A stretch of DNA of 64,000 nucleotides, from the NCBI GenBank assembly GCA_002722315.1, contig PBLG01000018.1:1-64000 (forward strand), written 5' to 3'. Every line of letters begins with the position of its first letter. Positions within the stretch are counted from its first letter, which is position 1. The notes under the pieces were generated by a model, which worked only from the letters and a program-made list of their open reading frames with translations, did not search any database and was not told where the DNA came from. Shown piece by piece: positions 10,897 through 20,404 of this stretch. A program made the position numbers and the translations under genes. This stretch comes from Lysobacterales bacterium. Lineage in GTDB: Bacteria; Pseudomonadota; Gammaproteobacteria; Xanthomonadales; Wenzhouxiangellaceae.

Positions 10897-10920
10897 TTCG
10901 CCTGCAAGCAGGCTCCTACG
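10897..10920 (-). repeat. REP palindrome downstream of the RAYT
   Basis: Nearly identical to the minus-oriented copy at 10336-10359. On the minus strand it reads GTAGGAGCCTGCTTGCAGGC followed by GAA. It starts four bases after the RAYT stop codon. Confidence 0.8.
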
Positions 10921-10973
10921 CGGCTATTTACAAGAATTGCAGGTGCGTTGAGCTTGCGAACCGCACCGGCCCT

Positions 10974-12110
10974 CTATGGGAGCGGCGCCGGCCAAAGCGC
11001 GCCGAGGCGGACAGGGTGGCGGGCGCCGGTGATGGACGGGGTGTCGATGGGGCGGCCGGCGATGAATTCGCGGGCGAGCCAGGCGATGAGGGTGGCCTCG
11101 ACGAAGTCGGGGTCGATGCCGTGGGCGGCGGTGGATTCGACCGGGGTGGCGCCAAGGCGGGCCTTGATGCGGCCGGCCAGGTCGGTGTTGGCCACGCCGC
11201 CGCCGCAGAGCAGGATGCGATCTGGACGGAACGGCACGAAGCGCTCGATGCTGGCGACCAGGCTGGCGGCGCTGTATTCGGCCAGGGTGGCCTGGATGTC
11301 GGCCGGCCGTTCCTCTGCATCGATGGGCAGGCGGTCGCGCAGCCATGCCGGGCTGAAGTATTCGATGCCGGTGCTTTTGGGCGGTTCGCGGTGCAGGTAG
11401 GTCTCCTGCATCAGTTCAGTCAGCCAGGTCTCGTCGACCCGCCCGCCCGCGGCCCATTGGCCGCCGGCGTCGAACCGTGCGGCCTTGCCGTCCTGCTCGC
11501 GGTGATGCGCCCGGAACCAGTCGTCCATGAAGCAGTTGGCCGGGCCGGTGTCGAAACCCGACACCACGCCCCCGGCAGGCAGCAGCGTGACGTTGGCGAT
11601 GCCGCCGAGGTTGACGACCAGGCGGTTCTCGTTTTCGTCGGCAAGCAGCGCCTGGTGGATCAGCGGCGCCAGCGGCGCGCCCTGACCGCCGGCGGCCAGG
11701 TCGGCGCGGCGCAGGTCGGCGACGACGTCGATGCCGGTTCTTTCGGCAATACGGGTCGGGTCGCCGATCTGCAGCGTATGGGCGAATTCATCGTCGGGGC
11801 GGTGCAGCACGGTCTGGCCGTGGCTGCCGATGGCGCGCACCTCGTCCGCAGCGATCGCGGCCGTGTCCAGAAGCCCTTGCGCGGCGTCGGCAAACGCCTG
11901 ACCGACTTCGGCGTCCAGCCTGGCCAGCCGGGCGGCGGGAAACGCGTCGGGATCGGAGCGCAGCTGGTCGAGTGCGCCTCGAAGGGCGTCGGAATATTGG
12001 AAGGTTTCGGCGGCCAGGGGCCGTGGGCGGTCGCCGGCGAAATCGACCAGCACCGCGTCGATGCCGTCCATGCTGGTGCCCGAGATCAGGCCGAGGTAGA
12101 TCGTGGTCAT
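10974..12110 (-). CDS. anmK: anhydro-N-acetylmuramic acid kinase
   Basis: A 378-residue ASKHA-fold kinase that opens and phosphorylates 1,6-anhydro-MurNAc during peptidoglycan recycling. It begins MTTIYLGLISGTSMDGIDAV, the family signature. It also shows GSHGQTVLHRP, NLGGIANVTLLP and GFDTGPANCFMDDW. The open frame runs much further upstream, but that part is a shadow of the M23 gene; the ATG at 12110 is clear. It lies 62 bases downstream of the M23 endopeptidase gene on the same strand, a sensible pairing of cell-wall functions. Confidence 0.97.
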   Translation of the reverse strand: MTTIYLGLISGTSMDGIDAVLVDFAGDRPRPLAAETFQYSDALRGALDQLRSDPDAFPAARLARLDAEVGQAFADAAQGLLDTAAIAADEVRAIGSHGQTVLHRPDDEFAHTLQIGDPTRIAERTGIDVVADLRRADLAAGGQGAPLAPLIHQALLADENENRLVVNLGGIANVTLLPAGGVVSGFDTGPANCFMDDWFRAHHREQDGKAARFDAGGQWAAGGRVDETWLTELMQETYLHREPPKSTGIEYFSPAWLRDRLPIDAEERPADIQATLAEYSAASLVASIERFVPFRPDRILLCGGGVANTDLAGRIKARLGATPVESTAAHGIDPDFVEATLIAWLAREFIAGRPIDTPSITGARHPVRLGALWPAPLP

Positions 12111-12172
12111 GACGCGATTGTCGCCGAATTCCGGCCGCCGGCACAGTGCGGGCGAGCTTTGCGGCTGCGTGG

Positions 12173-13759
12173 CTATTTCGGCGCGGTGGTGGCCTTCGGA
12201 CGCGATTCCGGGGCTGGCCGGCTTTCGCCGCTGCTGCTGGCGAGCATCACCTTCGGCGGCATGAGCTCTTCGAGCCGGGTCAGCCACGTGTCGGCGTGCG
12301 CCTTGAAGGCCGGCAGCAGGTCGGCCGGCAGCGGTTCGGCTTCGGGCAGGTCGACCTTTCTCGGGTCGCGGTGGCGGCCGTTGACCAGGAACTCGTAGTG
12401 CAGGTGAGGCCCCGTGGCCAGGCCGGTGGCGCCGACAAGACCGATCGTCTGGCCCTGGCGAACCCGGTCGCCGCGCTTGACCTTCTTCTTCGACAGGTGC
12501 AGGTAGCGGGTGACGATGTGGTTGCCGTGCTTGATGAAGATGTAGTTGCCGTTGGCCGCGCCGTAGCCGGCCTCGATCACGGTGCCGTCGCCGGCGGCCC
12601 AGACCGGCGTGCCCGTGGGCGCGCCGTAGTCGGTGCCGTTGTGCGGCCGCACCCGGCGGGTGACCGGGTGGACGCGGCTCGGGTTGAAGTTCGACGTTAC
12701 CCGCGTGAAGCTCATCGGCGTGCGCAGGAACGCCTTGCGCATCGGCCGGCCTTCGGGATCGTAGAAATCGGGGCCGTTGCCGGCGTCGAAGCGAATCGCC
12801 TCGAAGCTTTCGCCCTGGTTGACGAAGCGCGCGCCCAGGATCGCACCTTGTCTGAGAAACTGCCCGTCGCGGTAGATCTCTTCGAACAGCAGCGCGAAGC
12901 GGTCTCCCCGTCTGATATCCAGCGCGAAATCGATGTCCCAGCCGAAGATGCCGGCCAGGCGCAGGATCATGTTGTCCGACAGCCCGGCGTTCTTGCCGGC
13001 GTTGAACAGCGACGAGGTGATCTCGGCCTCGACCTCGGCCACGCGCACTTCGAGGTTGCGCGCTTCCAGGCGGCTGGACAGCTGGTCGGCGGTTCGCTCG
13101 ACGAACAGCCAGTTCTCGTCGTCGTACTCGGTGCGCAGCGCCTTCAGGCCCTCGTCGTCGAGTTCGAACGCGAGCTCGTCGCCGGGGCGCAGGTCGACCA
13201 GCGAATCGGTGCGATCGTCGAGGTTGACGACTTCGTGCAACAGCCGCGGCGACAGGCCGAGCCGGCGGAAGATGATTTCCATGGTGTCGCCCGAGGCGAC
13301 CTGCACGTATTGCCACGCGCGCTCGGCCGGTGCGGCCGGACCCGTTCCCAGCGGCTGCCCATCGGGCGTTGCCGGGCCGTCCTGGGGGTCGGCGGCAGGT
13401 GCCTCGGCTTCGGCAGCCGTTGCCACCGCCGTTTCGGCGTCGGCAATGCCGGTCGTATCGATCGACGTCGCATCGGCCGCGAGCTCGGGGCCGGTGGCGG
13501 TTTCGGCGGGCCCGCCCGAGAACTGCAGCCCCATGATCACGAGGCCCAGGGCGCAGACGCCGCCGATCAGCGCCAGCCGGGTCGGACCGCGCTGAAGCGC
13601 CTCGCCCGTGGCTGCAGCGAGCTTGCGGGCAATGCTGATCGCCCGGTTTCGCACCGGTTCGGCTTGGCTTTTGCGGGACGCCATGTTTCTGGTTTTCGGC
13701 ATATCGGGCTCGTCGAGGGCCGCCTGGCGCGGACAATTGGGGTGGACAAAATCTTTCAT
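12173..13759 (-). CDS. M23 family murein DD-endopeptidase (MepM-like)
   Basis: A 528-residue membrane-anchored zinc endopeptidase predicted to cut peptide cross-links in peptidoglycan. A transmembrane segment near residues 60-80 (LALIGGVCALGLVIMGLQF) is followed by a low-complexity A/T/E linker. Next comes an OapA/LysM-like region (VQVASGDTMEIIFRRLGL), then the LytM domain with HNGTDYGAPTGTPVWA and HLHYEF, the zinc and catalytic motifs. Start: ATG at 13759, with alternatives a few codons downstream. It is divergent from tyrS and followed by anmK, the common MepM-AnmK-TyrS order. Confidence 0.93.
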   Translation of the reverse strand: MKDFVHPNCPRQAALDEPDMPKTRNMASRKSQAEPVRNRAISIARKLAAATGEALQRGPTRLALIGGVCALGLVIMGLQFSGGPAETATGPELAADATSIDTTGIADAETAVATAAEAEAPAADPQDGPATPDGQPLGTGPAAPAERAWQYVQVASGDTMEIIFRRLGLSPRLLHEVVNLDDRTDSLVDLRPGDELAFELDDEGLKALRTEYDDENWLFVERTADQLSSRLEARNLEVRVAEVEAEITSSLFNAGKNAGLSDNMILRLAGIFGWDIDFALDIRRGDRFALLFEEIYRDGQFLRQGAILGARFVNQGESFEAIRFDAGNGPDFYDPEGRPMRKAFLRTPMSFTRVTSNFNPSRVHPVTRRVRPHNGTDYGAPTGTPVWAAGDGTVIEAGYGAANGNYIFIKHGNHIVTRYLHLSKKKVKRGDRVRQGQTIGLVGATGLATGPHLHYEFLVNGRHRDPRKVDLPEAEPLPADLLPAFKAHADTWLTRLEELMPPKVMLASSSGESRPAPESRPKATTAPK

Positions 13760-13859
13760 ACAGTAGCGCCAAGGGCGTAAAAGGTCAATTGGCGTGGTGG
13801 CCTGCGGACTATGCGGCTAAACTGATGAGCTGTTTTCATTACGTCTCAGAGGCGGTCCA

Positions 13860-15047
13860 GTGACGGACATCAAAGAATTGATTCGCGGCGCGGCCGAGGT
13901 GATCCAGCCCGACGAACTGGCCGAGCGCCTGGCCGGCGACAAGCCGCTGCGCGTGAAGGTCGGATTCGATCCCACCGCGCCCGACCTGCACCTGGGCCAC
14001 ACCGTGATCCTTAATGCCATGCGTCGATTCCAGGACGCCGGGCATACCGTGATCTTCCTGATCGGGGATTTCACCGGCATGATCGGCGACCCCACAGGGA
14101 AGAATGTCACGCGCAAGCCGTTGACCGAGGCCGAGATCAAGGCCAACGCCGAGACCTACGCCGACCAGGTGTTCAAGGTGCTGGACCGCGAGAAGACAGA
14201 GGTCCGCTTCAATTCCGAATGGTTCGGCGACATGACCGCGGCCGACATGATCCGGCTGGCGGCCGCGCACACGGTCGCGCGCATGCTCGAGCGCGACGAT
14301 TTCGAAAAGCGCTACCGCTCCGGCCAGCCGATCGCGATCCACGAGTTTCTCTACCCGCTTGTCCAGGGCCACGATTCGGTAGCGCTGGCCGCCGACATCG
14401 AAATGGGCGGCACCGACCAGAAATTCAACCTGTTGGTCGGCCGGCAGCTCCAGGGCCAGGCCGGGCAGAAACCGCAGATCATCATCACCTGGCCGCTGCT
14501 TGAAGGCACCGACGGGGTGCAGAAGATGTCGAAGTCGCTGGGCAACTACGTCGGCATCAACGACCCGGCCGACGAGATGTTCGGCAAGATCATGAGCATC
14601 TCCGACGAACTGATGTGGCGCTGGTTCGAACTGCTCAGCTTTCGCCCCACCGGCGATCTTGAAGAGCTCAAGCGCCAGGTCGCCGACGGGCGCAACCCGC
14701 GCGACGTCAAGTTCGAGCTGGGCATCGAGATCGTCGACCGCTTCCACGGCATCGGTGCCGGCGAAGCTGCGCGCGGGGCGTTCATCGCGCGCTTCCGCGA
14801 GAGCGAACTCCCGGACGACCTGCCCGAAACCGAACTTTCGGCCGACGGCGACGGGCTCGGTATCGCCGCGGCGCTGACCGCGGCCGGCTTGACGCCCTCG
14901 AACTCCGAGGCGTTCCGGATGATCAAGCAGGGTGCGGTCAGGATCGACGGCGAGAAGGTCATCGAGCGGTCGCTTGTACTGCCGAAGGGGTTCGCCGGTC
15001 TGCTGCAGGTGGGCAAGCGGAAGTTTGCGCAGGTTCGGGTTGTTTGA
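13860..15047 (+). CDS. tyrS: tyrosyl-tRNA synthetase
   Basis: A 395-residue class I synthetase that charges tRNA-Tyr. The HIGH motif appears as HLGHT in [12 protein letters not shown], and KMSKS is at residues 222-226. A C-terminal S4 RNA-binding domain contains [17 protein letters not shown]. Length and motif spacing fit the TyrZ-like group with the KMSKS motif. It uses a GTG start at 13860, just after an AGAGGCGG purine-rich stretch. It is divergent from the M23 gene. Confidence 0.97.
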   Translation: MTDIKELIRGAAEVIQPDELAERLAGDKPLRVKVGFDPTAPDLHLGHTVILNAMRRFQDAGHTVIFLIGDFTGMIGDPTGKNVTRKPLTEAEIKANAETYADQVFKVLDREKTEVRFNSEWFGDMTAADMIRLAAAHTVARMLERDDFEKRYRSGQPIAIHEFLYPLVQGHDSVALAADIEMGGTDQKFNLLVGRQLQGQAGQKPQIIITWPLLEGTDGVQKMSKSLGNYVGINDPADEMFGKIMSISDELMWRWFELLSFRPTGDLEELKRQVADGRNPRDVKFELGIEIVDRFHGIGAGEAARGAFIARFRESELPDDLPETELSADGDGLGIAAALTAAGLTPSNSEAFRMIKQGAVRIDGEKVIERSLVLPKGFAGLLQVGKRKFAQVRVV

Positions 15048-15064
15048 GTGACGGCAAAAAGCGT

Positions 15065-15152
15065 GACACGAAGAGCACGAAGAAGATCAACAGCACCTGA
15101 TTTCCTTCCTTTCTTCGTGCCTTTCGTGCCGTCCTTCGTGCTCTTCGTGCCC
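15065..15152. repeat. CACGAAG-type inverted repeat
   Basis: The left arm 15065-15085 (CACGAAGAGCACGAAGAAG) and the right side 15110-15152 (CTTCGTGCTCTTCGTGCC and neighbours) are reverse complements made of repeated CACGAAG units. It sits between tyrS and purD. The same units occur inside 16524-16779. Confidence 0.7.
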
Positions 15153-15234
15153 AGCTTTACCCGGACACCGTGCCATCGGGCCCGTGAATGGTCTACCGCG
15201 TTAGAATCTTTACGGTATCCGGCGAGGAAGTGAA

Positions 15235-16518
15235 ATGAAAATTCTGGTTATCGGTGCAGGCGGTCGCGAACACGCTCTGGCCTGGAAGTTTGCCCAATCG
15301 GACCAGGTCGACGAGGTGCTGGTGGCGCCCGGAAACGCGGGGACCGCGCTCGAGCCCGGCGTACAGAATGTGGATGTTCCCGCCGAAGAGATCGACCGAC
15401 TGGTCGCACTGGCCAAAGAAAGACGCATCGACCTGACCGTGGTCGGCCCCGAGGCGCCGCTGGCGGCCGGGGTGGTCGATCGCTTCAAGGAGGCCGGATT
15501 GAAGTGCTTCGGGCCGACCGCGGACGCAGCACAGCTCGAATCGTCCAAGGCCTTCGCCAAGGAATTCCTGTCGCGCCACGAGATTCCGACCGCCGCCTGG
15601 ACGGTGGTCGACAACGTCGCCGACGGCATGGCGTTCGCAAACGGTCATCCGCTTCCGCTGGTGCTCAAGGCCGACGGCCTGGCCGCCGGCAAGGGCGTGG
15701 TGATCGCCGAGGACGAGCGGACGGTGAAGAAGACGCTCGAGGACATGCTTTCCGGCAATGCCTTTGGCCAGGCCGGCCATCGCGTGGTCATCGAGGAGTT
15801 CCTGGTCGGCGAGGAGGCCAGCTTCATCGCGCTGGTGGATGGCGAGACGGTGCTTCCGCTGGCCACCAGCCAGGATCACAAGCAGCGCGACGAAGGCGAC
15901 AAGGGCCCCAACACCGGCGGCATGGGCGCGATTTCGCCGGCGCCGGTCATCGGTGACGAATTGCACGAAAAGGTCATCGCCGAGATCATCCTGCCCACCG
16001 CCCGCGGCATGGTCGCCGACGGTCATCCGTTCACCGGGTTCCTGTATGCCGGGCTGATGGTGACGCAGACCGGCGCCAAGGTGCTGGAATTCAATGTCCG
16101 GTTGGGTGATCCCGAGACCCAGCCGATCCTGATGCGGCTGGAGTCGGACCTGGCCGCTGCCCTGATGGACACGCTTGACGGCAGACTGGACGAGCTCGAA
16201 CTCCAGTGGGATTCGCGCCCGGCCATCGGCGTGGTCATGGCCGCCGGCGGTTATCCCGACGAGTACCGAAAGGGCGATCCCATCACAGGTCTCGACCTCG
16301 ACCGGCCCGACGGGATCAAGGTGTTCCACGCCGGCACCCGGCTGCAGGACGACCAGGTCCTGACCAACGGCGGCCGTGTGCTGTGCGTCACCGCGCTGGG
16401 TGAGACGCTTCACAAGGCGCGCGGCGAGCTCTATCGCTGGCTGCCGCAGATAGGCTTCCGCGACGCCTACTACCGCACCGACATCGGCCACCGCGCCCTG
16501 GCGCGAAGAGAACACTGA
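15235..16518 (+). CDS. purD: phosphoribosylamine-glycine ligase
   Basis: A 427-residue ATP-grasp enzyme for step two of purine synthesis, joining phosphoribosylamine and glycine to give GAR. The N-terminus MKILVIGAGGREHALAWKFA is characteristic. It also shows KADGLAAGKGVVIA (ATP-grasp), EEFLVGEEASF, DHKQRDEGDKGPNTGGMGA and LEFNVRLGDPETQ. Length is normal. It is flanked by repeat elements on both sides, so it is probably transcribed on its own. Confidence 0.98.
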   Translation: MKILVIGAGGREHALAWKFAQSDQVDEVLVAPGNAGTALEPGVQNVDVPAEEIDRLVALAKERRIDLTVVGPEAPLAAGVVDRFKEAGLKCFGPTADAAQLESSKAFAKEFLSRHEIPTAAWTVVDNVADGMAFANGHPLPLVLKADGLAAGKGVVIAEDERTVKKTLEDMLSGNAFGQAGHRVVIEEFLVGEEASFIALVDGETVLPLATSQDHKQRDEGDKGPNTGGMGAISPAPVIGDELHEKVIAEIILPTARGMVADGHPFTGFLYAGLMVTQTGAKVLEFNVRLGDPETQPILMRLESDLAAALMDTLDGRLDELELQWDSRPAIGVVMAAGGYPDEYRKGDPITGLDLDRPDGIKVFHAGTRLQDDQVLTNGGRVLCVTALGETLHKARGELYRWLPQIGFRDAYYRTDIGHRALARREH

Positions 16519-16523
16519 ATTTC

Positions 16524-16779
16524 TGCCGCGGATGGACGCGGATCAAGAGCCGCGGATAAAAAACATGAAATCAGAAGCTTGAACCGCGAAGAACACGAAG
16601 GACACGAAGAAAAGCAGATATATGAAAAACATGCATTGAGCAGCCGTCCTATGTCGGGATGCTCGTAACGCTGTTGATGGCTTACCCTGAAACAAAGACT
16701 TTTCTACTTCGTGTTCTTCGTGCCCTTCGTGGTTTACGCTTTTCATCCTGTCCGCGCTTATCCGCGTAAATCCGCGGCA
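16524..16779. repeat. nested inverted-repeat element between purD and uvrD
   Basis: The outer ends 16524-16557 and 16747-16779 both begin TGCCGCGGAT and carry ACGCGGAT. Nested inside are 16581-16611 and 16702-16736, reverse complements built from CGAAGAACACGAAGG-type units. The whole 256-base element could form a two-tier hairpin. Its outer ends match the family at 6121-6292 and its inner arms match 15065-15152. It fills nearly the whole purD-uvrD gap. Confidence 0.75.
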
Positions 16780-16793
16780 AAAAAGGAATCCAG

Positions 16794-18947
16794 TTGGACG
16801 TTTCCCACCTTATCGACGACTTGAACGACGCCCAGCGCCAGGCAGTGACGCTGGACGACGGTCATTGCCTGGTGCTCGCCGGGGCCGGCTCCGGCAAGAC
16901 GCGCGTTCTCGTCCATCGCATCGCCTGGTTGATCCAGGTCGAGCACGTCTCGCCGATGTCGGTGCTGGCGGTGACCTTCACCAACAAGGCGGCCAACGAA
17001 ATGCGCGGCCGGGTCGAGGAACTGCTGCAGATTCCGTCCTCGGGGCTCTGGATCGGCACTTTCCACGGCATCTGCCACCGGATTCTCCGGCTTCACTCGG
17101 CCGAGGCCAACCTGAACCCGACCTTCCAGATCCTGGATTCCGACGACCAGTACCGTCTGGTCCGCCGCACGATCCGGGAGATGCAGCTCGACGAGGGCGA
17201 GTTCCCGCCGCGCGTGGTCCAGGGCTTCATCAACGCGCGCAAGGACGACGGGGTCCGACCCGACCACATCGAGCATCACGGCAATCCGCTGACCATGCAG
17301 ATGGTCGAGATCTACCGAATCTACCAGGGCGCCTGCGAGCGCTCCGGGCTGGTCGATTTCGCCGAGCTGATGCTGCGCACCGTCGAGCTGCTGCGCGACA
17401 ACCCGAACCGGCTGCGCCACTACCAGGACCGGTTCTCGCACGTGATGATCGACGAGTTCCAGGACACCAACACGCTGCAGTACGCGCTGGTCAAGCTACT
17501 GGCCGGCGGCGCGAGGACGCGCGTGTTCGTGGTCGGCGACGACGACCAGTCGATCTACGGCTGGCGCGGTGCAAAGGTCGAGAACGTGCAGCACTTCGTC
17601 AACGACTTCAAGCCCGAGATCGTACGACTGGAGCAGAACTATCGCTCCACCCAGACCATCCTGGAGGCGGCTAACCGGGTCATCGACCACAACGAAGACC
17701 GGATGGGCAAGAACCTGTGGACCGAGGGCGAGCAGGGCGACCCGGTGCGGGTCTTTTCAGCCTACAACGAGGACGAGGAAGCCGAATTCATCGTCGGCCG
17801 CATCCAGGACTGGCTGGAAAGCGGGCGCAAGCCGTCCGAAGTGGGCGTGCTATACCGCTCCAACGCCCAGTCGCGGCTGTTCGAGCAGGCCCTGTTGCGA
17901 GCCGACATCCCCTACCGGGTCTACGGCGGCCTGCGGTTCTTCGAGCGCGCCGAAGTGCGCGACGCGCTGGGCTACCTCCGGCTGGTCCACAACCCGCTGG
18001 ACGACGCGGCGTTCGAGCGCGTGGTCAACGTGCCCGCCCGCGGCATCGGCGAACGCACGGTCGCCGGACTGCGCGAGGCCGCGAGAGCGCAGGACATTTC
18101 GCTGTGGGACGCCACGCGCCGCCAGCTGGCCGCCGGCAATCTCACCGGACGGGCGCGCAACGCGCTGGGCGCCTTTGTCGAGCTCATCGAGATGCTGCGC
18201 GCCGAGGCCGGGGAAACCGACCTGGGCGGCATCATGGGCAGGATCATCAAGCGCTCGGACCTGATCCAGCATTACCTGGCGCGCGAGCCGGCCGACCGGG
18301 CCGAGGCGCGCCAGGAAAACCTCGACGAACTGGTGCGCGCGGCCGAGAATTTCGATCAGTCCATGGAAGACGAGCAGGCGGGCCTGAGCCAGACCGCATC
18401 GTTCCTGACCCAGGCCGCGCTCGAGGCCGGTGAGCACCAGGGCGAGAAATGGCAGGACTGCGTCCAGCTGATGACGCTGCACTCGGCCAAGGGCCTGGAG
18501 TTTCCGCTGGTGTTCATGGCCGGCATGGAAGAAGGGCTGTTCCCGCACCAGAAGTCGGTCGAGGAGCCCGGCCGGCTATCCGAGGAGCGCCGCCTGGCCT
18601 ACGTGGGCATGACCCGGGCCATGGAGTTTCTGTATCTCAGCTATGCCGAATCGCGCCGACTGCACGGCCAGACCATGTTCGGCCGGCCGTCGCGCTTCGT
18701 CGGCGAACTGCCGCCGGAGTTGATCGAGGATATCCGGCCGCAGCTGAACGTCTCGCAGGCCCGCGCCCCGCGCGCGTCCGGCGGCGGCCTGCCGTCGCTG
18801 GGGGCCAGGGTTCGGCACGCGAAATTCGGCGCCGGCACGGTGCTCACCATAGAGGGCCAGGGCGACAACGCGCGGATTCAGATCAATTTCGACGACGCCG
18901 GGCAGAAATGGCTGGTGGCCGGCTACGCGACGCTCGAGCCTGAGTAG
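16794..18947 (+). CDS. uvrD: UvrD-type superfamily 1 DNA helicase
   Basis: A 717-residue 3'-5' helicase for nucleotide-excision and mismatch repair. Motifs in order are Q-motif LNDAQRQAVTLDDGH, Walker A AGAGSGKTRVLVHRIAW, TFTNKAANEMRGR (Ia), DEFQDTNTLQYALVK (II), VGDDDQSIYGWRGAK (III), LEQNYRST (IV), MTLHSAKGLEF (V) and YVGMTRAMEFLYLSYAE (VI). A C-terminal SLGARVRHAKFGAGTVLTIE domain resembles the UvrD RNA-polymerase-binding tail. The start is TTG at 16794, encoding the MDVSHLIDDLN family N-terminus. Rep is the main alternative, but the tail favours UvrD. Confidence 0.95.
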   Translation: MDVSHLIDDLNDAQRQAVTLDDGHCLVLAGAGSGKTRVLVHRIAWLIQVEHVSPMSVLAVTFTNKAANEMRGRVEELLQIPSSGLWIGTFHGICHRILRLHSAEANLNPTFQILDSDDQYRLVRRTIREMQLDEGEFPPRVVQGFINARKDDGVRPDHIEHHGNPLTMQMVEIYRIYQGACERSGLVDFAELMLRTVELLRDNPNRLRHYQDRFSHVMIDEFQDTNTLQYALVKLLAGGARTRVFVVGDDDQSIYGWRGAKVENVQHFVNDFKPEIVRLEQNYRSTQTILEAANRVIDHNEDRMGKNLWTEGEQGDPVRVFSAYNEDEEAEFIVGRIQDWLESGRKPSEVGVLYRSNAQSRLFEQALLRADIPYRVYGGLRFFERAEVRDALGYLRLVHNPLDDAAFERVVNVPARGIGERTVAGLREAARAQDISLWDATRRQLAAGNLTGRARNALGAFVELIEMLRAEAGETDLGGIMGRIIKRSDLIQHYLAREPADRAEARQENLDELVRAAENFDQSMEDEQAGLSQTASFLTQAALEAGEHQGEKWQDCVQLMTLHSAKGLEFPLVFMAGMEEGLFPHQKSVEEPGRLSEERRLAYVGMTRAMEFLYLSYAESRRLHGQTMFGRPSRFVGELPPELIEDIRPQLNVSQARAPRASGGGLPSLGARVRHAKFGAGTVLTIEGQGDNARIQINFDDAGQKWLVAGYATLEPE

Positions 18948-19017
18948 TCACGCCCGGGCAAAAAGCGGCAAGCCGCGCGCCAGGACACGAAGGCTGGTCT
19001 CGACCGGATTCGGAACG

Positions 19018-19452
19018 TTATTCGACCGGGTAGAAGAACGAAACCATCAGCGTGCCGTTCTGCTTGTCTTCGGCGCGACGGCCCTCGTGGCCGGGTTCCA
19101 GCCGCCCGGTTCTCGTTTGCAGCTGGCCCAGCCGGCGAGTGGTGATTTCCGCGGCGCGGATGGCCGGAAGCTTCTCCTCGCTCAGCACTACGTAATGCTC
19201 CTGCCCGGATACCGGGTGCGCCGATACGAGCACCTTGACCGGTTCGGCGGACCTGTCCATCGGTTGCAGCGACCCCGGCCGGTAATCTTCGGCTAGGTCG
19301 CGCTTCTCCACGTAGGTCGGTGCGTTGAAGCTGCCGAGCATCTGCTCGGCGTTCCTGATCTGGTCCTCGGTCGGGCCCATGCTGAACTCGTCGCGCGACG
19401 TGTCGCGGTCGGCAAATCGTTCCCGGTCCGGCTCGTCTTCCTTTCCGCTCAT
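19018..19452 (-). CDS. hypothetical protein (144 aa)
   Basis: Not recognised. The predicted protein is hydrophilic and acidic at the N-terminus (KEDEPDRERFADRDTSRDEF) and has no signal peptide or membrane segment. The second half looks like a compact mixed domain (VKVLVSAHPVSGQEHYVVLS) ending in the hydrophobic strand GTLMVSFFYPVE. The ATG at 19452 was chosen over the frame's first start at 19488, which would sit nearly on the divergent hydrolase start. It is convergent with uvrD and divergent from the hydrolase. Coding is supported by codon bias more than by homology. Confidence 0.6.
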   Translation of the reverse strand: MSGKEDEPDRERFADRDTSRDEFSMGPTEDQIRNAEQMLGSFNAPTYVEKRDLAEDYRPGSLQPMDRSAEPVKVLVSAHPVSGQEHYVVLSEEKLPAIRAAEITTRRLGQLQTRTGRLEPGHEGRRAEDKQNGTLMVSFFYPVE

Positions 19453-19540
19453 GGCTGTTGCTCCCCTGTTCTTTCGGCCGGGCGCCATGCGCCGACCGTG
19501 CTTGAGTATAGTAACGCGTCATATTTGAAGGTGCCAACGC

Positions 19541-20404
19541 TTGCCCCACTGGACCAACGAGACCCTGGAATTCGATCGCCGCCGGCCAATGGCATTGATT
19601 CGGCGGGGGCAGTCCGGTCCGCGGGTGATCGCATTGCACGGCTGGCTGGACAATGCCCTGAGCTTCCAGCCGATGTTCGGCCACCTCGACGGTCTGCAGC
19701 TGGCCTGCCTGGATTTTCCCGGCCACGGTGATTCCCCGCCGCGCGCCGACGCGGCCCGTTACCATTTCGACGATTACGTTTTCGACGTGCTGGCCGCTGC
19801 CGACGCGCTGGGTTGGGAACGTTTTCACCTGCTCGGCCACTCGCTGGGCGGAGCCGTGGCCAGCGTGCTTGCAGCCGGATGCCCGGAGCGCGTCGAATCG
19901 CTGAGCGTGATCGAGGGGCTGGGGCCGCTGACCGCGCCGCCCGACAAGACCGCCGAGGGCTGGCGCAAGGCGATCCACGCCAGCCGCGATCGTCCACGCC
20001 GGGTGCACGCCGATCGCGCCGCTGCGATCGATGCGCGCACGCGCAACTCGGATCTTCCCCGCGCCGCCGCCGAACTGCTGGCCGAGCGCGGCCTCGAGCG
20101 CGTCGAGGGCGGCTGGCAGTGGCGTCATGACCTGCGCCTGACCTGGCCGTCTACCCAGCGCTATACCGAGCCGCAGGTGCTGGACCTGCTCGGGCACATC
20201 CAGGCCCCGGCGATGTGCGTGCTGGCCAGTCCGCGCTCGCGGGTAGTGCCGGGCGGCCTGATCGAGCGCCGCGTCGCCGCGGTAGCCGGACTGAAACTGC
20301 ACGAAGTTTCCGGCGGGCACCACCTGCACATGCAGGCGCCGGAGAAGGTCGCCCGCCTCGTCAAAAAGCATATAAGGGAGCATATCCATGCCGAACAAGC
20401 CTGA
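19541..20404 (+). CDS. alpha/beta-fold hydrolase
   Basis: A 287-residue alpha/beta hydrolase with oxyanion motif LHGWLDNALSFQ, nucleophile elbow LLGHSLGGAVAS (Ser about residue 106) and late catalytic His in VSGGHHLHMQAPE. It resembles serine hydrolase-like/MEST-type proteins of proteobacteria. The start is TTG at 19541 (first residues PHWTNETLEF). Its 3' end overlaps pyrF by 17 bases, suggesting coupled translation. Substrate unknown. Confidence 0.85.
   Translation: MPHWTNETLEFDRRRPMALIRRGQSGPRVIALHGWLDNALSFQPMFGHLDGLQLACLDFPGHGDSPPRADAARYHFDDYVFDVLAAADALGWERFHLLGHSLGGAVASVLAAGCPERVESLSVIEGLGPLTAPPDKTAEGWRKAIHASRDRPRRVHADRAAAIDARTRNSDLPRAAAELLAERGLERVEGGWQWRHDLRLTWPSTQRYTEPQVLDLLGHIQAPAMCVLASPRSRVVPGGLIERRVAAVAGLKLHEVSGGHHLHMQAPEKVARLVKKHIREHIHAEQA

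Noticed and set aside
10974-13772. A single 932-codon minus-strand frame spanning two genes
   Set aside because: Only the part from 12110 down is AnmK. The rest is an out-of-frame reading of the M23 gene, which has its own intact frame.
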